Shown one piece after another: positions 1 to 8,772 of a stretch of 51,798 nucleotides of DNA. The DNA is from Pseudomonadota bacterium (GTDB taxonomy: Bacteria > Pseudomonadota > Alphaproteobacteria > Acetobacterales > Acetobacteraceae). Every line of letters begins with the position of its first letter. Within the stretch, counting starts at the first letter, position 1. The translations under genes and the position numbers were made by a program. The stretch is taken from NCBI GenBank assembly GCA_021805565.1, contig JAJZFA010000042.1, forward strand, positions 1 through 51,798. Reading direction: 5' to 3'. Under the pieces are notes generated by a model. It was not told where the DNA came from, did no database searches, and worked only from the letters and a program-made list of their open reading frames with translations.

Positions 1-134
1 GCATCGGGTTGTCCGTGGCTTGAATCGAGGTGGACGGCTAAATGAAAGTGTCGTCGAGACGAAAGACAGATTTGCAATCCCGGATGGCAGATTTGGATTC
101 TTTTCAGAATCCCAGATGGCTGGCTCCGATTCTT
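1..134. other. Left edge, possible insertion-sequence end
   Basis: No gene is supported here. Two imperfect copies of a motif of the form 'ggATGGC..G..T...GATTCTTTT' lie side by side at about 82-138, just outside the point where the oxidoreductase gene loses its family resemblance. Repeated short motifs at a gene breakpoint fit the multiple-repeat ends of some insertion sequences, for example the IS21 family. That is inference; no transposase is visible in the window. Confidence 0.25.
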
Positions 135-806
135 TTATGGCGCAACGGGTTCAAGAGGAAATGAGGGGAGGTTTGAGGCCGCTGCCACGACTTCGGCAGC
201 GAAGCGAGCGCGCTCCTTGACGCCTGCACCGCCGTAGCGGTCTTCGCGTGTGTTGGTGCCGTCCCAGAAGAATTGGTCGATCAGATAGCCGTGCGCTCCG
301 TGAAGTTCTAGGGTGTCGAAGCCGACGCTGCGGGCATCGGCAGCCGCACGGCCAAACGCCGCTACGGTGTCGGCGATCGCCTCCTCGCTCATCACAGTGC
401 CGCGCGGCTGACCAGGGCCGACGAGGCCGGACGGGCTCTCGACGGGCACGTCCGGCTCCCATCCACCTAGACCGGGTACTGAACCGACGTGCCAGATTTG
501 GGGACCCATCTTGCCACCAGCCACGTGGACCTCCTCAATCACACGCCGCCAGCCGGCCAGCGCCATCTCGCCGTGGAAGAACGGAATACCACCCTCGTTG
601 CGTGCGGCCGGGCGATCGACCACCGTTCCTTCGGACAGAATAAGGCCGACATGGTTCTCGGCTCGGCGGCGGTAATAGACGGCATTGGCCTCTCCGGGCA
701 CACCGCCTGGGGCGCTGGACCGCGTCATCGGTGCCATTACAATGCGGTTCTTGAGCGAGAGCGACTTAATACTGAAGGGTTGAAAGAGGGCTGAAACATC
801 GGTCAC
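135..806 (-). pseudogene. Truncated Old Yellow Enzyme family NADH:flavin oxidoreductase
   Basis: The product matches the N-terminal part of FMN-dependent Old Yellow Enzyme oxidoreductases (TIM barrel, NADPH-dependent enone reduction). Visible hallmarks are the start 'ALFQPFSIKSLSLKNRIVMA', 'PMTRSSAPGG', 'LHGAHGYLIDQFF' and 'NTREDRYGG'. Only 223 residues remain, against about 360 in the family. The likeness stops near 'RFAAEVVAA' (about position 190), after which the frame runs into unrelated sequence. The C-terminal barrel strands and FMN phosphate site are missing, so the gene is probably inactive. The GTG at 804-806 is chosen because the family sequence begins right there; upstream ATG extensions overlap the regulatory repeats. 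It is divergent from an HxlR-type regulator, a common arrangement for such reductases. Confidence 0.8.
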
Positions 807-837
807 GAGATTGTTGCTCCGGTTTGTGTGGAGCGTT

Positions 838-896
838 ATAGGTATCCCGCGTATACCTAGTGTCAATCAGGCACTTTGGATCGACTAGGTATATCC
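838..896. promoter_or_regulatory. Repeated half-sites between oxidoreductase relic and HxlR regulator
   Basis: The short divergent gap carries TAGGTAT at 839-845, its inverted copy ATACCTA at 853-859 (forming a palindrome with a 7-bp spacer), and a direct copy TAGGTAT at 886-892. Symmetric GTAT/ATAC arms are typical of operators bound by dimeric winged-helix HxlR regulators. I infer that this is the autoregulatory operator of the neighbouring regulator. Confidence 0.6.
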
Positions 897-908
897 AAGG
901 AAACCAAA

Positions 909-1274
909 ATGGCCGATCGTCTGCTACAACGCTTTGCGCCGGATTGCCCGAGCCGTCTCCTGTTTGACCAGATCGCCGACAAATGGTCGATGATGGTCCT
1001 AACCGTGCTTGACGGTGGCCCGCTGCGGTTCAACGTTATCCGGCGACTGCTTGAAGGGGTGACCCAGAAGGCGCTCACCCAGTGCCTGAGGCGGCTGGAG
1101 CGCAACGGGCTCATTGAGCGCCGCGTGATCGCCACCTCTCCGGTCGCCGTCGAATACCAGATCACACCGCTTGGCCGGACGCTGCAGGTCCCGTTCAAGG
1201 CACTTTACGCCTGGACGCTTGAGAACATGGAGGCGGTCGAGCAGGCGCGTAGCGCGTTTGATGGGCGTAACTAG
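909..1274 (+). CDS. HxlR family winged-helix transcriptional regulator
   Basis: This 121-residue protein is a single HxlR-type winged helix-turn-helix domain, the usual length for the family. The family pattern is clear: 'LLFDQIADKWSMMVLTVL' (first helix), 'GPLRFNVIRRLLEGVTQKAL' (recognition helix region), 'LRRLERNGLIERRV' and 'VEYQITPLGRTL' (wing). The ATG at 909 is preferred over an in-frame start at 876 because AAGGA at 897-901 sits at ribosome-binding distance and the 876 start would overlap the half-site repeats. HxlR proteins often sense electrophiles or redox state and control a divergent oxidoreductase. Here that partner is truncated, so the regulator may be orphaned. Confidence 0.88.
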   Translation: MADRLLQRFAPDCPSRLLFDQIADKWSMMVLTVLDGGPLRFNVIRRLLEGVTQKALTQCLRRLERNGLIERRVIATSPVAVEYQITPLGRTLQVPFKALYAWTLENMEAVEQARSAFDGRN

Positions 1275-1606
1275 GAGTGCGACGATGTCTGACCGTCTAT
1301 GCAGCAAGCCTCGGAATTTATTTCGGATGTCGAGAGCCCTTGCAACTGAAATTCCCAGATCTGTGGCGATCCCCATCTTAAGCCGGCCTCAGAGGGCCGA
1401 TCTGTTGCGGGAGCAGGATTTCAACTTGCGCGACGAGCTTCGAGCGCCGGATCGCAAGCGTAGACCACGCGATCAGCGCGGGCGGTCGCCGGCCGACTTC
1501 CGTCCAATTGCATAGAGTCTGCTTAGAGCGGCATGGAAACCCAGACCTCTAAGCAAAAACGGTCCCGAAGGACCATCTTTATCACTCTGATTTTACTAGG
1601 GAAATT
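1275..1606. other. Gene-free stretch after the regulator
   Basis: No open frame here looks like a protein family I recognise. Short frames on both strands have low-complexity Arg-rich translations typical of shadow frames. The stretch lies between the HxlR gene and a tRNA fragment and may be part of an eroded mobile segment. Confidence 0.4.
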
Positions 1607-1656
1607 TGGAGCGGGCGAAGAGATTCGAACTCTCGACCCCAACCTTGGGAAGATTT
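1607..1656 (-). other. 3' half of a tRNA-Gly gene (probable integration scar)
   Basis: Read on the minus strand, this is an anticodon loop TTCCCAA, a partly paired anticodon stem, the variable region, an intact T-arm (GAGAG-TTCGAAT-CTCTT) and the acceptor 3' strand CGCCCGCT ending in CCA. The sequence from the anticodon stem to CCA resembles bacterial tRNA-Gly. The matching 5' acceptor strand (GCGGGCG) and D-arm are absent upstream, so it is not a whole tRNA. Displaced tRNA 3' halves that begin at the anticodon loop are the usual footprint of tyrosine-integrase elements. Confidence 0.7.
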
Positions 1657-1755
1657 GGGTCAACAGGCGACCGGTAATAAAGTCAACTGTCGGTGGTTGC
1701 ATGTCCCCGCAACCAACAATTCACGCGCTAAAACAAAGCCGATCCAAATAAATAC

Positions 1756-4700
1756 TCAATAATCGAACCGATACACAATCCCAACACCGGCAGCGTCCGC
1801 ATTGCTTGTGCCGCCGGTCGCCGAGGCCGATCCAGACCCAGCCGTGGTCTGTAACTTCAGGCCCTTGGCAATATCGATTTGCACGGTCGCCTGGGTTCCC
1901 CCCGTGGCGCTCTGCTGGGCACCGACATACACACCCTTGCTCACATATCGGCCGCCCTGAATCGCGGGATTGCCGTTAAGGTCGCTGCCGACCGACAACC
2001 GATCGAGCCCCAGGCTGGTCCGGATACGTTCCAGCGGGTCGAACCCGGATGTCGCGCCGGACAGCGATGCCAGCGCGGAGGCAACCTCCGCCAACTGAAA
2101 CGGACTGAGCTTCGAGGTCCCGGTGCCAAACAGCAGTTGCGCCAGTATCTCGTCTTGCGGCAGTTCGGGAAGGCTGGACAGCACGATTTTCGGATGGGAC
2201 GCGCTGCCGGTAACGGTCAGGGTCGCGATCATCGTCGCCGTTGTCGATGTCGCCACGAAATGGATCGCTGGATCGGCGATTCCGGCGCCGCTGAAATCGA
2301 TTGTGCCCTCAGAGAAATTCAACGTGGTGCCGACGACGCTGAGCGTGCCCTGGCGCAAATGGAGACCGCCATCCGGGTTCGGCTTCGTGGCGGTGCCGCG
2401 AAAATGGACAATGCCGCCCAGTTCCGCATTCAGGCCCTGACCGCGGATGAACACCTGTTCCGGCGCGTCGAGCGTGACGTTCAGGGCGATCGACGAAGCC
2501 GGTTGGGAAGGGGCCGGCGGCGGTGGCGGCGCGTTGGCGTCGCGAACCGGCAATACCGCCACGCTGGCGGGCAATGTATCGGGAATGCGGATATTCGCGT
2601 GCCGGACATGCACCGTTCCGGCCACCTTCATGTCCCCTTCGATGGCGCCCTGAACGGTCAGGTTGGCGTCGATAACAGCGGAAAGCAGGTCGCTGGATAA
2701 CGCGCGCGCGTTATCGGCGGTGAAATGCAGATCGACCGGCATGGTCCCCGCCAGGCCAACCGACCCGGACCCGCCCACAGTTCCCAGACCGGCCTTGCCG
2801 GTGAACCGGGTCAGCCGGACGGTATCGCCCGTGGCCTCGATTGTCGCCGCGATAGCCGTAACATCGACGCCCTGGGCGTAATCCGTGGCGCTGCCGCCGG
2901 TTAGCCGAACGGTTCCGCTGGCCAGCGGGGCGGATGCGGTGCCGGTCACGGTGGCGTTCAGGTCCACCTCGCCCCGGGCGCGGCGACCCTGCGCGGTCAG
3001 GATCGGATCCAGCATCGCCAGATCGACATGGCCATCGGTCGTCAGCGCCAGCGCGCCCGAACGCGACAAGGGGGCCGAACCGGCGACAGACAGATGCGAA
3101 GGCCCTGCCGTCAGTCTGGTATCGATGCGGGCGGACGTGCCGGACAGGACGGCGCTCGCGGTAAGGTTCGCGGGCGGCAGTGCCCGTCCGGGTCCATGGC
3201 GCTGTCGCACGCCCGTCGCGGTCAGTCTGGCCGTCCCCTCCGGTTGGGCAACGGTCCCGGTCAGGTGCGCGTCGGCCGCGATGACGCCATCCGCCGCGAA
3301 GGCCGGACCGCCGATGGCGGCGACACCGGCGGGCAAATTGCGCAGGCTGGCGGTCAAATCCAGGCTGCTGCCCGCTCGGCCGGACACGGCAAGCTCCGCT
3401 TGGCCGAAGCCCAGCCGCAGGCGGTCCACTGCCACGCCGCCAGCGAAGGCGAATGTCGCGGGGCCGGTCAGGCGGAGCGTCTGGTGCTTCCAGGTCGCTT
3501 CGAGCCGGGTCAGCGACAGCGTGCGATGGCCGGCATCCAGCGTGGCGGCGGAGGCCAGTTTCGCGGCCCCGCCCGCCACCGCCGGCGCATCGGCGGTGAC
3601 CGCGACGGCAAGCGCGCCCACCGGACCTTTGGCGGTCGCCCTGGCCGATATCGATCGCGCTCCGCCGGCCGACACCCCGGCGGCGGAAAAAACGCCGTCG
3701 ATGGCGGGATGTCCGGCCGGATCGGTCACGGTGGCGTTCAGCAACGCCTCGCCGATCGTAGCCGCGCCCCCAAGCGAGGCGTCGCGCACGGTCAGCATAA
3801 GTTTCGCGGCTTTGTCGTCCGAGTCCAGCGCGGCGCTGACCTGACCGGCGATGGGCCGGTCTAAAAACGGTTGCAGGTCCGCGAGCCGGCCCAGAGCCAC
3901 ATGCAAATGTCCCGTGGGCACCACGGCCGGCGGAGTCAGGCTGGCGGCGCCGCCCAGTTTCAGCGACTTCCACGACGCCTCGGCGATGTCGATGGACATC
4001 GTGTCGCCGGCCTTGTCCGCGGTCAGTGCCAGCGCCAGCGGGGCGTTCAGCAAGCTGCCATTGGCCGCGACCGTGGCATGCGGTCCGGCGGGCAAGCCGG
4101 TTACGTCCACCGTCGCGTCCAGCCGCCCGGACGGAAAGCCCTTCGCCGCCAGATCGGCCCCGATGCCGGCGTGGACTGTCATAGCGTCCAGCGTGCCGTC
4201 CACACGGCCGTCAGCGTCCAGCCGGCCGGACAAAGCGGGCTGGATCGCGGTCAGATCGGTCAGGGCGACGGTCCAGGCGGCCGCGATCGTACGGCCCGTC
4301 AGGCTTCCGTGCGCCGACACCGCCAGCGCCTTGCCGTCCACCGTCAGATGGGACAGCGTCATATCGGCGCCGTGCATGGATGCCGCCAGATCGATCGCCG
4401 CATCGCCGCCCGTCAGTGACGGAATCGGCGCCATGCCCCCGGCGATGCCGATGTGTCCCCTGGCCGAAACGGCGGTCGTGCCGTCCTTTACCTCCGCCTG
4501 CAGATCGAGGCCGGCTTTACCGGCGATATCCACCCCGCCGGCGGCGGCCAGCGGCGACAGGTCGGGCAATGTCAGATGCATCCGGACCTGCTGGATGGTT
4601 CCGGTCGTGGCGGTTCCCTCAATGGACACCAAGGGATGATGCAGCGCGAACGTCGCCGGCCGATCCGGTGCATCCAGGCGCGCACCGGCCTCCAGGGTGA

Positions 4701-5754
4701 CCGGTTCGGCCGCGAAAATATCCGGTGCCGGTCCAGGCACGCGCAGCCCGGTCAGGGTCGCGTGCAGAGTGGCACCGCCCCTATCGCCTGTAACAGCGGC
4801 CGCAAGCGTGCCGATGCGGGCACCGCCGGCATTAAGGGCGCCGATCGTCAACGTGCCGTTGGCGTCCAGTGCCAGGAACGGACCCCGGACGGTCGCGTTC
4901 AGCAGGACCGATTGCCAGTTCACCCCGGCAACCGGTTCCATCGCGCCGCTCTGGGCCCGCACCGTAAGATCGGCCGCCCGATGCGTTAGATCGACGGTGC
5001 CGGACGCGGAAGCGGTCAGCGATCCGGCGGCGATCGCGGCATGGGTTGCCAGATTATCCCTGGGACCGTCCACCGCTGCATGGACATCGATCGCGCCCAG
5101 ATTGGGAAGATGGGCGATGCCGGCGATCAGGCCCCTGGCCGGCTCCTTCGCGTCGATCGTAACCTGCATCGCGTCCGTCGCGACACGGCCATCCACGGTG
5201 TAGCGGCCTTGCATGTCCAGGCGTTGCGCGTCCAGGTGGACCGTACCTTCGGTCAGCGATGCGAGCGTGGCCGTTCCGGCGATGCTCAATACCGCCGCCT
5301 CGCCGGCCACGGCCGGGCCGATAGCGGCCCGGCCGATCCGCAGATGTTGCAGATCGACGCGCACCGGCAGGCTGAACGCGGTGCTGCCTCCGGCCGGGTT
5401 GCCGTTCGATTCTGGCATTCGGTCCAGCGTCAGCCGGTCGGCGCGCAGCAGGCCGATCCGGACTGTTCGCTGGACCAGTTGTAGCGGCGACCAGTCCAGT
5501 CTCAGGCCGTCGATGGCGAGATAGGGCCCCTTGGCGTCCGATACCCGAAGCCGGCCGATAACAAGCGCATCGGGAAACCGCCCGGACAGCCCATCGATTC
5601 GGACCATGCCGCCGGTCAGGCTGGCGGTTTCGGTCTGGATCGAGCGCCGGCCAAGGTCTGTGTTGGCCAGCACCAGGACGGCGATAACGGCCAGCATCGG
5701 AATCGCCAGCACAACAAGGACGGTCGCGGCGATCCATTTCAGCACGCGGGTCAA
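1756..5754 (-). CDS. tamB: Translocation and assembly module subunit TamB
   Basis: This 1332-residue protein is a TamB/YtfN-type inner-membrane-anchored periplasmic protein. An N-terminal membrane anchor (about residues 8-30) is followed by a very long Gly/Ala/Thr-rich beta-repeat region and a C-terminal DUF490/TamB domain. The last ~200 residues include 'LPELPQDEILAQLLFG' and end in 'YRFDY'. TamB spans the periplasm, partners TamA in outer-membrane protein insertion, and belongs to the AsmA-like family linked to phospholipid transfer. The length is normal for TamB. The start overlaps the end of tamA by 4 bp (ATGA), so the two are probably translationally coupled. The antisense strand has several long frames, which are shadows of the high-GC codon pattern. 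Confidence 0.95.
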   Translation of the reverse strand: MTRVLKWIAATVLVVLAIPMLAVIAVLVLANTDLGRRSIQTETASLTGGMVRIDGLSGRFPDALVIGRLRVSDAKGPYLAIDGLRLDWSPLQLVQRTVRIGLLRADRLTLDRMPESNGNPAGGSTAFSLPVRVDLQHLRIGRAAIGPAVAGEAAVLSIAGTATLASLTEGTVHLDAQRLDMQGRYTVDGRVATDAMQVTIDAKEPARGLIAGIAHLPNLGAIDVHAAVDGPRDNLATHAAIAAGSLTASASGTVDLTHRAADLTVRAQSGAMEPVAGVNWQSVLLNATVRGPFLALDANGTLTIGALNAGGARIGTLAAAVTGDRGGATLHATLTGLRVPGPAPDIFAAEPVTLEAGARLDAPDRPATFALHHPLVSIEGTATTGTIQQVRMHLTLPDLSPLAAAGGVDIAGKAGLDLQAEVKDGTTAVSARGHIGIAGGMAPIPSLTGGDAAIDLAASMHGADMTLSHLTVDGKALAVSAHGSLTGRTIAAAWTVALTDLTAIQPALSGRLDADGRVDGTLDAMTVHAGIGADLAAKGFPSGRLDATVDVTGLPAGPHATVAANGSLLNAPLALALTADKAGDTMSIDIAEASWKSLKLGGAASLTPPAVVPTGHLHVALGRLADLQPFLDRPIAGQVSAALDSDDKAAKLMLTVRDASLGGAATIGEALLNATVTDPAGHPAIDGVFSAAGVSAGGARSISARATAKGPVGALAVAVTADAPAVAGGAAKLASAATLDAGHRTLSLTRLEATWKHQTLRLTGPATFAFAGGVAVDRLRLGFGQAELAVSGRAGSSLDLTASLRNLPAGVAAIGGPAFAADGVIAADAHLTGTVAQPEGTARLTATGVRQRHGPGRALPPANLTASAVLSGTSARIDTRLTAGPSHLSVAGSAPLSRSGALALTTDGHVDLAMLDPILTAQGRRARGEVDLNATVTGTASAPLASGTVRLTGGSATDYAQGVDVTAIAATIEATGDTVRLTRFTGKAGLGTVGGSGSVGLAGTMPVDLHFTADNARALSSDLLSAVIDANLTVQGAIEGDMKVAGTVHVRHANIRIPDTLPASVAVLPVRDANAPPPPPAPSQPASSIALNVTLDAPEQVFIRGQGLNAELGGIVHFRGTATKPNPDGGLHLRQGTLSVVGTTLNFSEGTIDFSGAGIADPAIHFVATSTTATMIATLTVTGSASHPKIVLSSLPELPQDEILAQLLFGTGTSKLSPFQLAEVASALASLSGATSGFDPLERIRTSLGLDRLSVGSDLNGNPAIQGGRYVSKGVYVGAQQSATGGTQATVQIDIAKGLKLQTTAGSGSASATGGTSNADAAGVGIVYRFDY

Positions 5755-7604
5755 AATGCTTGTCCGATGCCGATATAAACCTCGAACGCGTCGCCGCCCG
5801 GCAGTTTATTGACCGGGACGGCAAAATCCAGGCGGATTGGGCCGATGGAGGTGTAATAGCGCGCTCCGATCCCGGCCCCGGCATGGAACTGGCTCGCGAA
5901 CGGAATGCCGTTGGAACTCACCTGACCGTCGTCGATAAATCCAACCACGCCGTAATTGTCCAGAATACGCTGGCGCCATTCCACGGTTCCCGCCGAAATG
6001 GCGGTTCCCCCGATCGGGATGCCATCCCGGAACTGAGGACCGAGCGTCTGGTAACGGTATCCGCGTACGGTCGCACTGCCGCCGGCGTAGAAGCGCTGGT
6101 CGGGCGGCAGGCCGAACACGCCGGCACCGGATATCTGGCCCACGATCCCGCGCAAGGCCAGGATACTCCGTCCGTTACTAAACACATCGATATAGGTCGA
6201 GCCGGAAACTTGCGTCACGAAAAACGTCGAATCTGTCGTCCCGAGCGACTCGCTCGGTGTCACCGACAGGCTTGCGCGGATACCGTTGGTTGGATCGAGC
6301 AGGCTGGTGGTGCTATCGTATTTCAGGCTGACGGGGAGTCCCACAAGGCTGTATCCGCGCGTCGCGTTCTCCTGATAGATCGATTCCTGCTCGCCGGTCA
6401 GGCCGGCGCTGGCGGTCCATTGCGGCGTCAACTGCCGGTTGAACGCGATCTTCTGCAACAGGGCCTTTTGGTTGTAGGCCTGCAGGCTTTGGTCGATGGC
6501 ATTAAGGTCCAGTTCCAGCGTTTGGTCGCGCATCATGAAATCGGGCTTGAGAAACTGGGCGCCCACGGCGTAGCCGGGCCGGGTCACGGCATCGCCGCCC
6601 AGTTGCTCCGCCGCTGTCAGGTTCAGTTGCTCCGCGTTGCCGAACAGGTTGCGGTCATGCCAGCCCGCGTTGAAGTTGACGCCCAGGTCGGTGGAATAAC
6701 CCGCGCCCACATCGACCGAATGCTGCGGCCGTTCGGTCAGGTCGATCGCGATGGGTAACTGCCCGCCGGAATCGAGTGCCGGCGCGGGTACCGCGCGGAC
6801 CCCCGAAAACACCCCCGTCGCCATCAAATCTTGCCGGGCTTTTTCGATCGTCTGGGGGTTGAACGGCTCGCCCTGCTGCAACAACAGGCGGCGGCGGATA
6901 AAGGACGTGTTCACGCCCTTCGATCCATTCAACGTTATAGGCCCGATAGTGGCCTTCGGTCCCGCGACCGGCTGAAAATCGACATCGAGCAGGTTTTGGT
7001 CCAGGTGCAAAATAGCCACAGGCTCGGGAACCTTGGCTAACGGGTAGCCGTCCGCCAGCAGCGCTTTCTCCAGGCGACCCCGCGCGGCCAGCACGTCCGC
7101 GGCCATGGCGGGCTGGCCGGGCTTCAGGTCCAGCAGCGGCGGAATGTCGGGCGGAACCGGGGTGGAGATCGTGACCGACCCCAGTTTGAAGCGGGGACCG
7201 AGTGCGAACGTTATCGCGATCGCCAGCGCCGGTTTGGCTGGGGCGGCATCGACGATGGCCGGCAAAGCGGGATCGTTCAGGTCGTGGCCGCCGATGGTGG
7301 TGGAAACGGTGGCCTTGTAGTAGCCGAAGCTGCGCAAGGCGGTCTGAAACCGGGTTTCATCCTGGCGTGCCCGCCCGGTCAGCGCGAAACCCGCCACGGG
7401 CGCCGATTTTTGTAGCGAAATCAAACTGGAACTATCTTTCAGCGCGGAATCCAGCGCGGTGTTGCCGGTTGGCTGCAAGGCAACCGTATATGGCTGTGGA
7501 TCGGCCGCCAGCAGGCGCCGGGTCAGCGCCAGGCCGGTCAGCAGAACAAGGGACAGGACAAGCCATCGAACGGCGGTAGGAACGGATATCCGGAGCCAAC
7601 GCAT
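5751..7604 (-). CDS. tamA: Translocation and assembly module outer-membrane protein TamA (Omp85 family)
   Basis: This 617-residue Omp85-family protein starts with a signal peptide ('VRWLVLSLVLLTGLALT', probable cleavage near 'LLAADP'). About 250 residues of POTRA-like periplasmic domains follow ('FKLGSVTIST', 'ATIGPITLNG', 'FNPQTIEKARQDLMATGVFS'), then a 16-strand-type barrel. The barrel begins near 'HSVDVGAGYSTDLGVNFNAG' and includes 'DQRFYAGGSATVRGYRYQ', which holds the conserved RGY lid-lock signature. The chain ends in a terminal Phe ('GIGQAF'), the usual beta-signal for BAM. It lies directly upstream of tamB with a 4-bp overlap, and together they form the TamAB complex. Confidence 0.95.
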   Translation of the reverse strand: MRWLRISVPTAVRWLVLSLVLLTGLALTRRLLAADPQPYTVALQPTGNTALDSALKDSSSLISLQKSAPVAGFALTGRARQDETRFQTALRSFGYYKATVSTTIGGHDLNDPALPAIVDAAPAKPALAIAITFALGPRFKLGSVTISTPVPPDIPPLLDLKPGQPAMAADVLAARGRLEKALLADGYPLAKVPEPVAILHLDQNLLDVDFQPVAGPKATIGPITLNGSKGVNTSFIRRRLLLQQGEPFNPQTIEKARQDLMATGVFSGVRAVPAPALDSGGQLPIAIDLTERPQHSVDVGAGYSTDLGVNFNAGWHDRNLFGNAEQLNLTAAEQLGGDAVTRPGYAVGAQFLKPDFMMRDQTLELDLNAIDQSLQAYNQKALLQKIAFNRQLTPQWTASAGLTGEQESIYQENATRGYSLVGLPVSLKYDSTTSLLDPTNGIRASLSVTPSESLGTTDSTFFVTQVSGSTYIDVFSNGRSILALRGIVGQISGAGVFGLPPDQRFYAGGSATVRGYRYQTLGPQFRDGIPIGGTAISAGTVEWRQRILDNYGVVGFIDDGQVSSNGIPFASQFHAGAGIGARYYTSIGPIRLDFAVPVNKLPGGDAFEVYIGIGQAF

Positions 7605-7698
7605 GGCCGTATCTTACCCCATAACATGTGCGTGTGTGGGCCTCCTTTGGTAACGGTTACGCCATTGTCCGACGACGGCTTCGGCGGTATCGGTTGTC

Positions 7699-8772
7699 AT
7701 GGCAGTTGACGCGACATCGGGCATGAACAGACGGTCGGGTCCGCGGTCAACCTTATCGCCCGGTAACGCTGAATCTTCGCGGTGGCCTGCCGGGGATGGA
7801 TCGTGGACGCCGGCGCCATGGTTCAGGCTGGCACGACGAACGCTTGCCATCGTGGCCTGGACGCTTCCATCGATGGCGATTGAGTCGGTGTGCCTGTTGT
7901 TGCCGGGGCGCGCGAAAATCGTGTTTGCCAGGCTGTACTGGGCTTTGTTCACGCGGCTGATCGGAATCAAGGTCCAGATTATCGGCGGTGCCGCCATGCC
8001 AGCATCCGGTCGGCCGGTGATTTATGTCTCGAATCACTCATCCTGGCTGGATATTCCGGTTGTCGGCGGCGTTCTGGAGGGGCGTTTCGTCGCCAAGGCC
8101 GACATCGCGGGCTGGCCGGTGATCCGCACAATCGCGCGTCTGGGGCGGACGGTGTTCGTGTCCCGATCGCTTGTTAACGCGGGCAAGGAGCTGGACGCCA
8201 TGCGTTCGGTGCTGAAGGGCGGGGACAATCTGATTTTGTTTCCCGAAGGCACCAGTTCCGATGGATCGCGCGTGTTGCCGTTCTACACGTCTTTTTTTGC
8301 CCTGGCGGCGCAGGCCGCCGAACAAAGAAAACCGGCGCAGGCCGCCGAACAAAGAAAACCGGCGCAGGCCGCCGAACAAAAAAGACCGGCGCAGGCCGCC
8401 GGGCAAAATCTCTCGTTGTTGCCGTTGATTCAGCCGGTTTCGGTCGTTTACGACCGGTTGGGCGGGTTGCCCGTCGGACGTTTCTGCCGGCCGGTTTTTG
8501 CCTGGTATGGCGATATGGACATCGCGTCCCATTTCGGCCGCCTGGGACGACGAAGCGGCCTGCGGGCGACAGTGCTGCTGCATGCGCCAGTCGATCCAGC
8601 GGATTTCGCGAGCCGCAAGCTACTGTCGCAGGCGGTTTGGCGGATCGTCGCCGGCGGGGCGTCGGCATTGCGGCAGAATCGTCCGGTGCAGCCGTCTGGG
8701 ACGGCTCCGGTCGCGCCAGACCCTAGCCCGGCCTTACCAGCCGGTGCTGCTTTCGCCCCGCCGACAGTTTAA
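7699..8772 (+). CDS. PlsC-like 1-acylglycerol-3-phosphate O-acyltransferase
   Basis: The protein has the PlsC acyltransferase signature: a catalytic HX4D at H113/D118 ('NHSSWLD') and the substrate-binding 'FPEGTSSDG' at 181-189. Hydrophobic N-terminal segments (about 46-70 and 76-95) suggest membrane association. Members transfer an acyl chain to lysophosphatidate or a related lysolipid. An unusual insert of 3.5 nonapeptide repeats (unit AAEQRKPAQ, residues about 204-235) sits just after the FPEGT region. The start is uncertain: ATG 7699 or ATG 7723 are both possible, and conserved sequence begins near residue 42. The gene is divergent from tamA, and its last 50 bp overlap the end of tyrS on the other strand. 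Confidence 0.88.
   Translation: MAVDATSGMNRRSGPRSTLSPGNAESSRWPAGDGSWTPAPWFRLARRTLAIVAWTLPSMAIESVCLLLPGRAKIVFARLYWALFTRLIGIKVQIIGGAAMPASGRPVIYVSNHSSWLDIPVVGGVLEGRFVAKADIAGWPVIRTIARLGRTVFVSRSLVNAGKELDAMRSVLKGGDNLILFPEGTSSDGSRVLPFYTSFFALAAQAAEQRKPAQAAEQRKPAQAAEQKRPAQAAGQNLSLLPLIQPVSVVYDRLGGLPVGRFCRPVFAWYGDMDIASHFGRLGRRSGLRATVLLHAPVDPADFASRKLLSQAVWRIVAGGASALRQNRPVQPSGTAPVAPDPSPALPAGAAFAPPTV
8308..8401 (+). repeat. 27-bp tandem repeat (3.5 copies) inside the acyltransferase gene
   Basis: Three full units start at 8308, 8335 and 8362, and a partial one at 8389. Each begins GCGCAGGCCGCC and encodes nine residues. Units 1 and 2 are identical; unit 3 has small changes. The unit length is a multiple of three, so copy-number change keeps the frame. 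Confidence 0.95.

Noticed and set aside
1533-1751. Short plus-strand frame containing 'GAGEEIRTLDPNLGK'
   Set aside because: The peptide is a translation of the tRNA-Gly 3' half on the opposite strand, a known annotation artefact, and not a protein.
2711-3973. Long minus-strand frame within tamB in another register
   Set aside because: Arg/Gly-rich shadow of the high-GC tamB gene with no domain resemblance. Several similar plus-strand frames at 1879-5203 are rejected for the same reason.
8308-8401. Tandem repeats as a CRISPR array
   Set aside because: The units are contiguous with no unique spacers and are in frame within a coding sequence. No CRISPR array was seen anywhere in the window.
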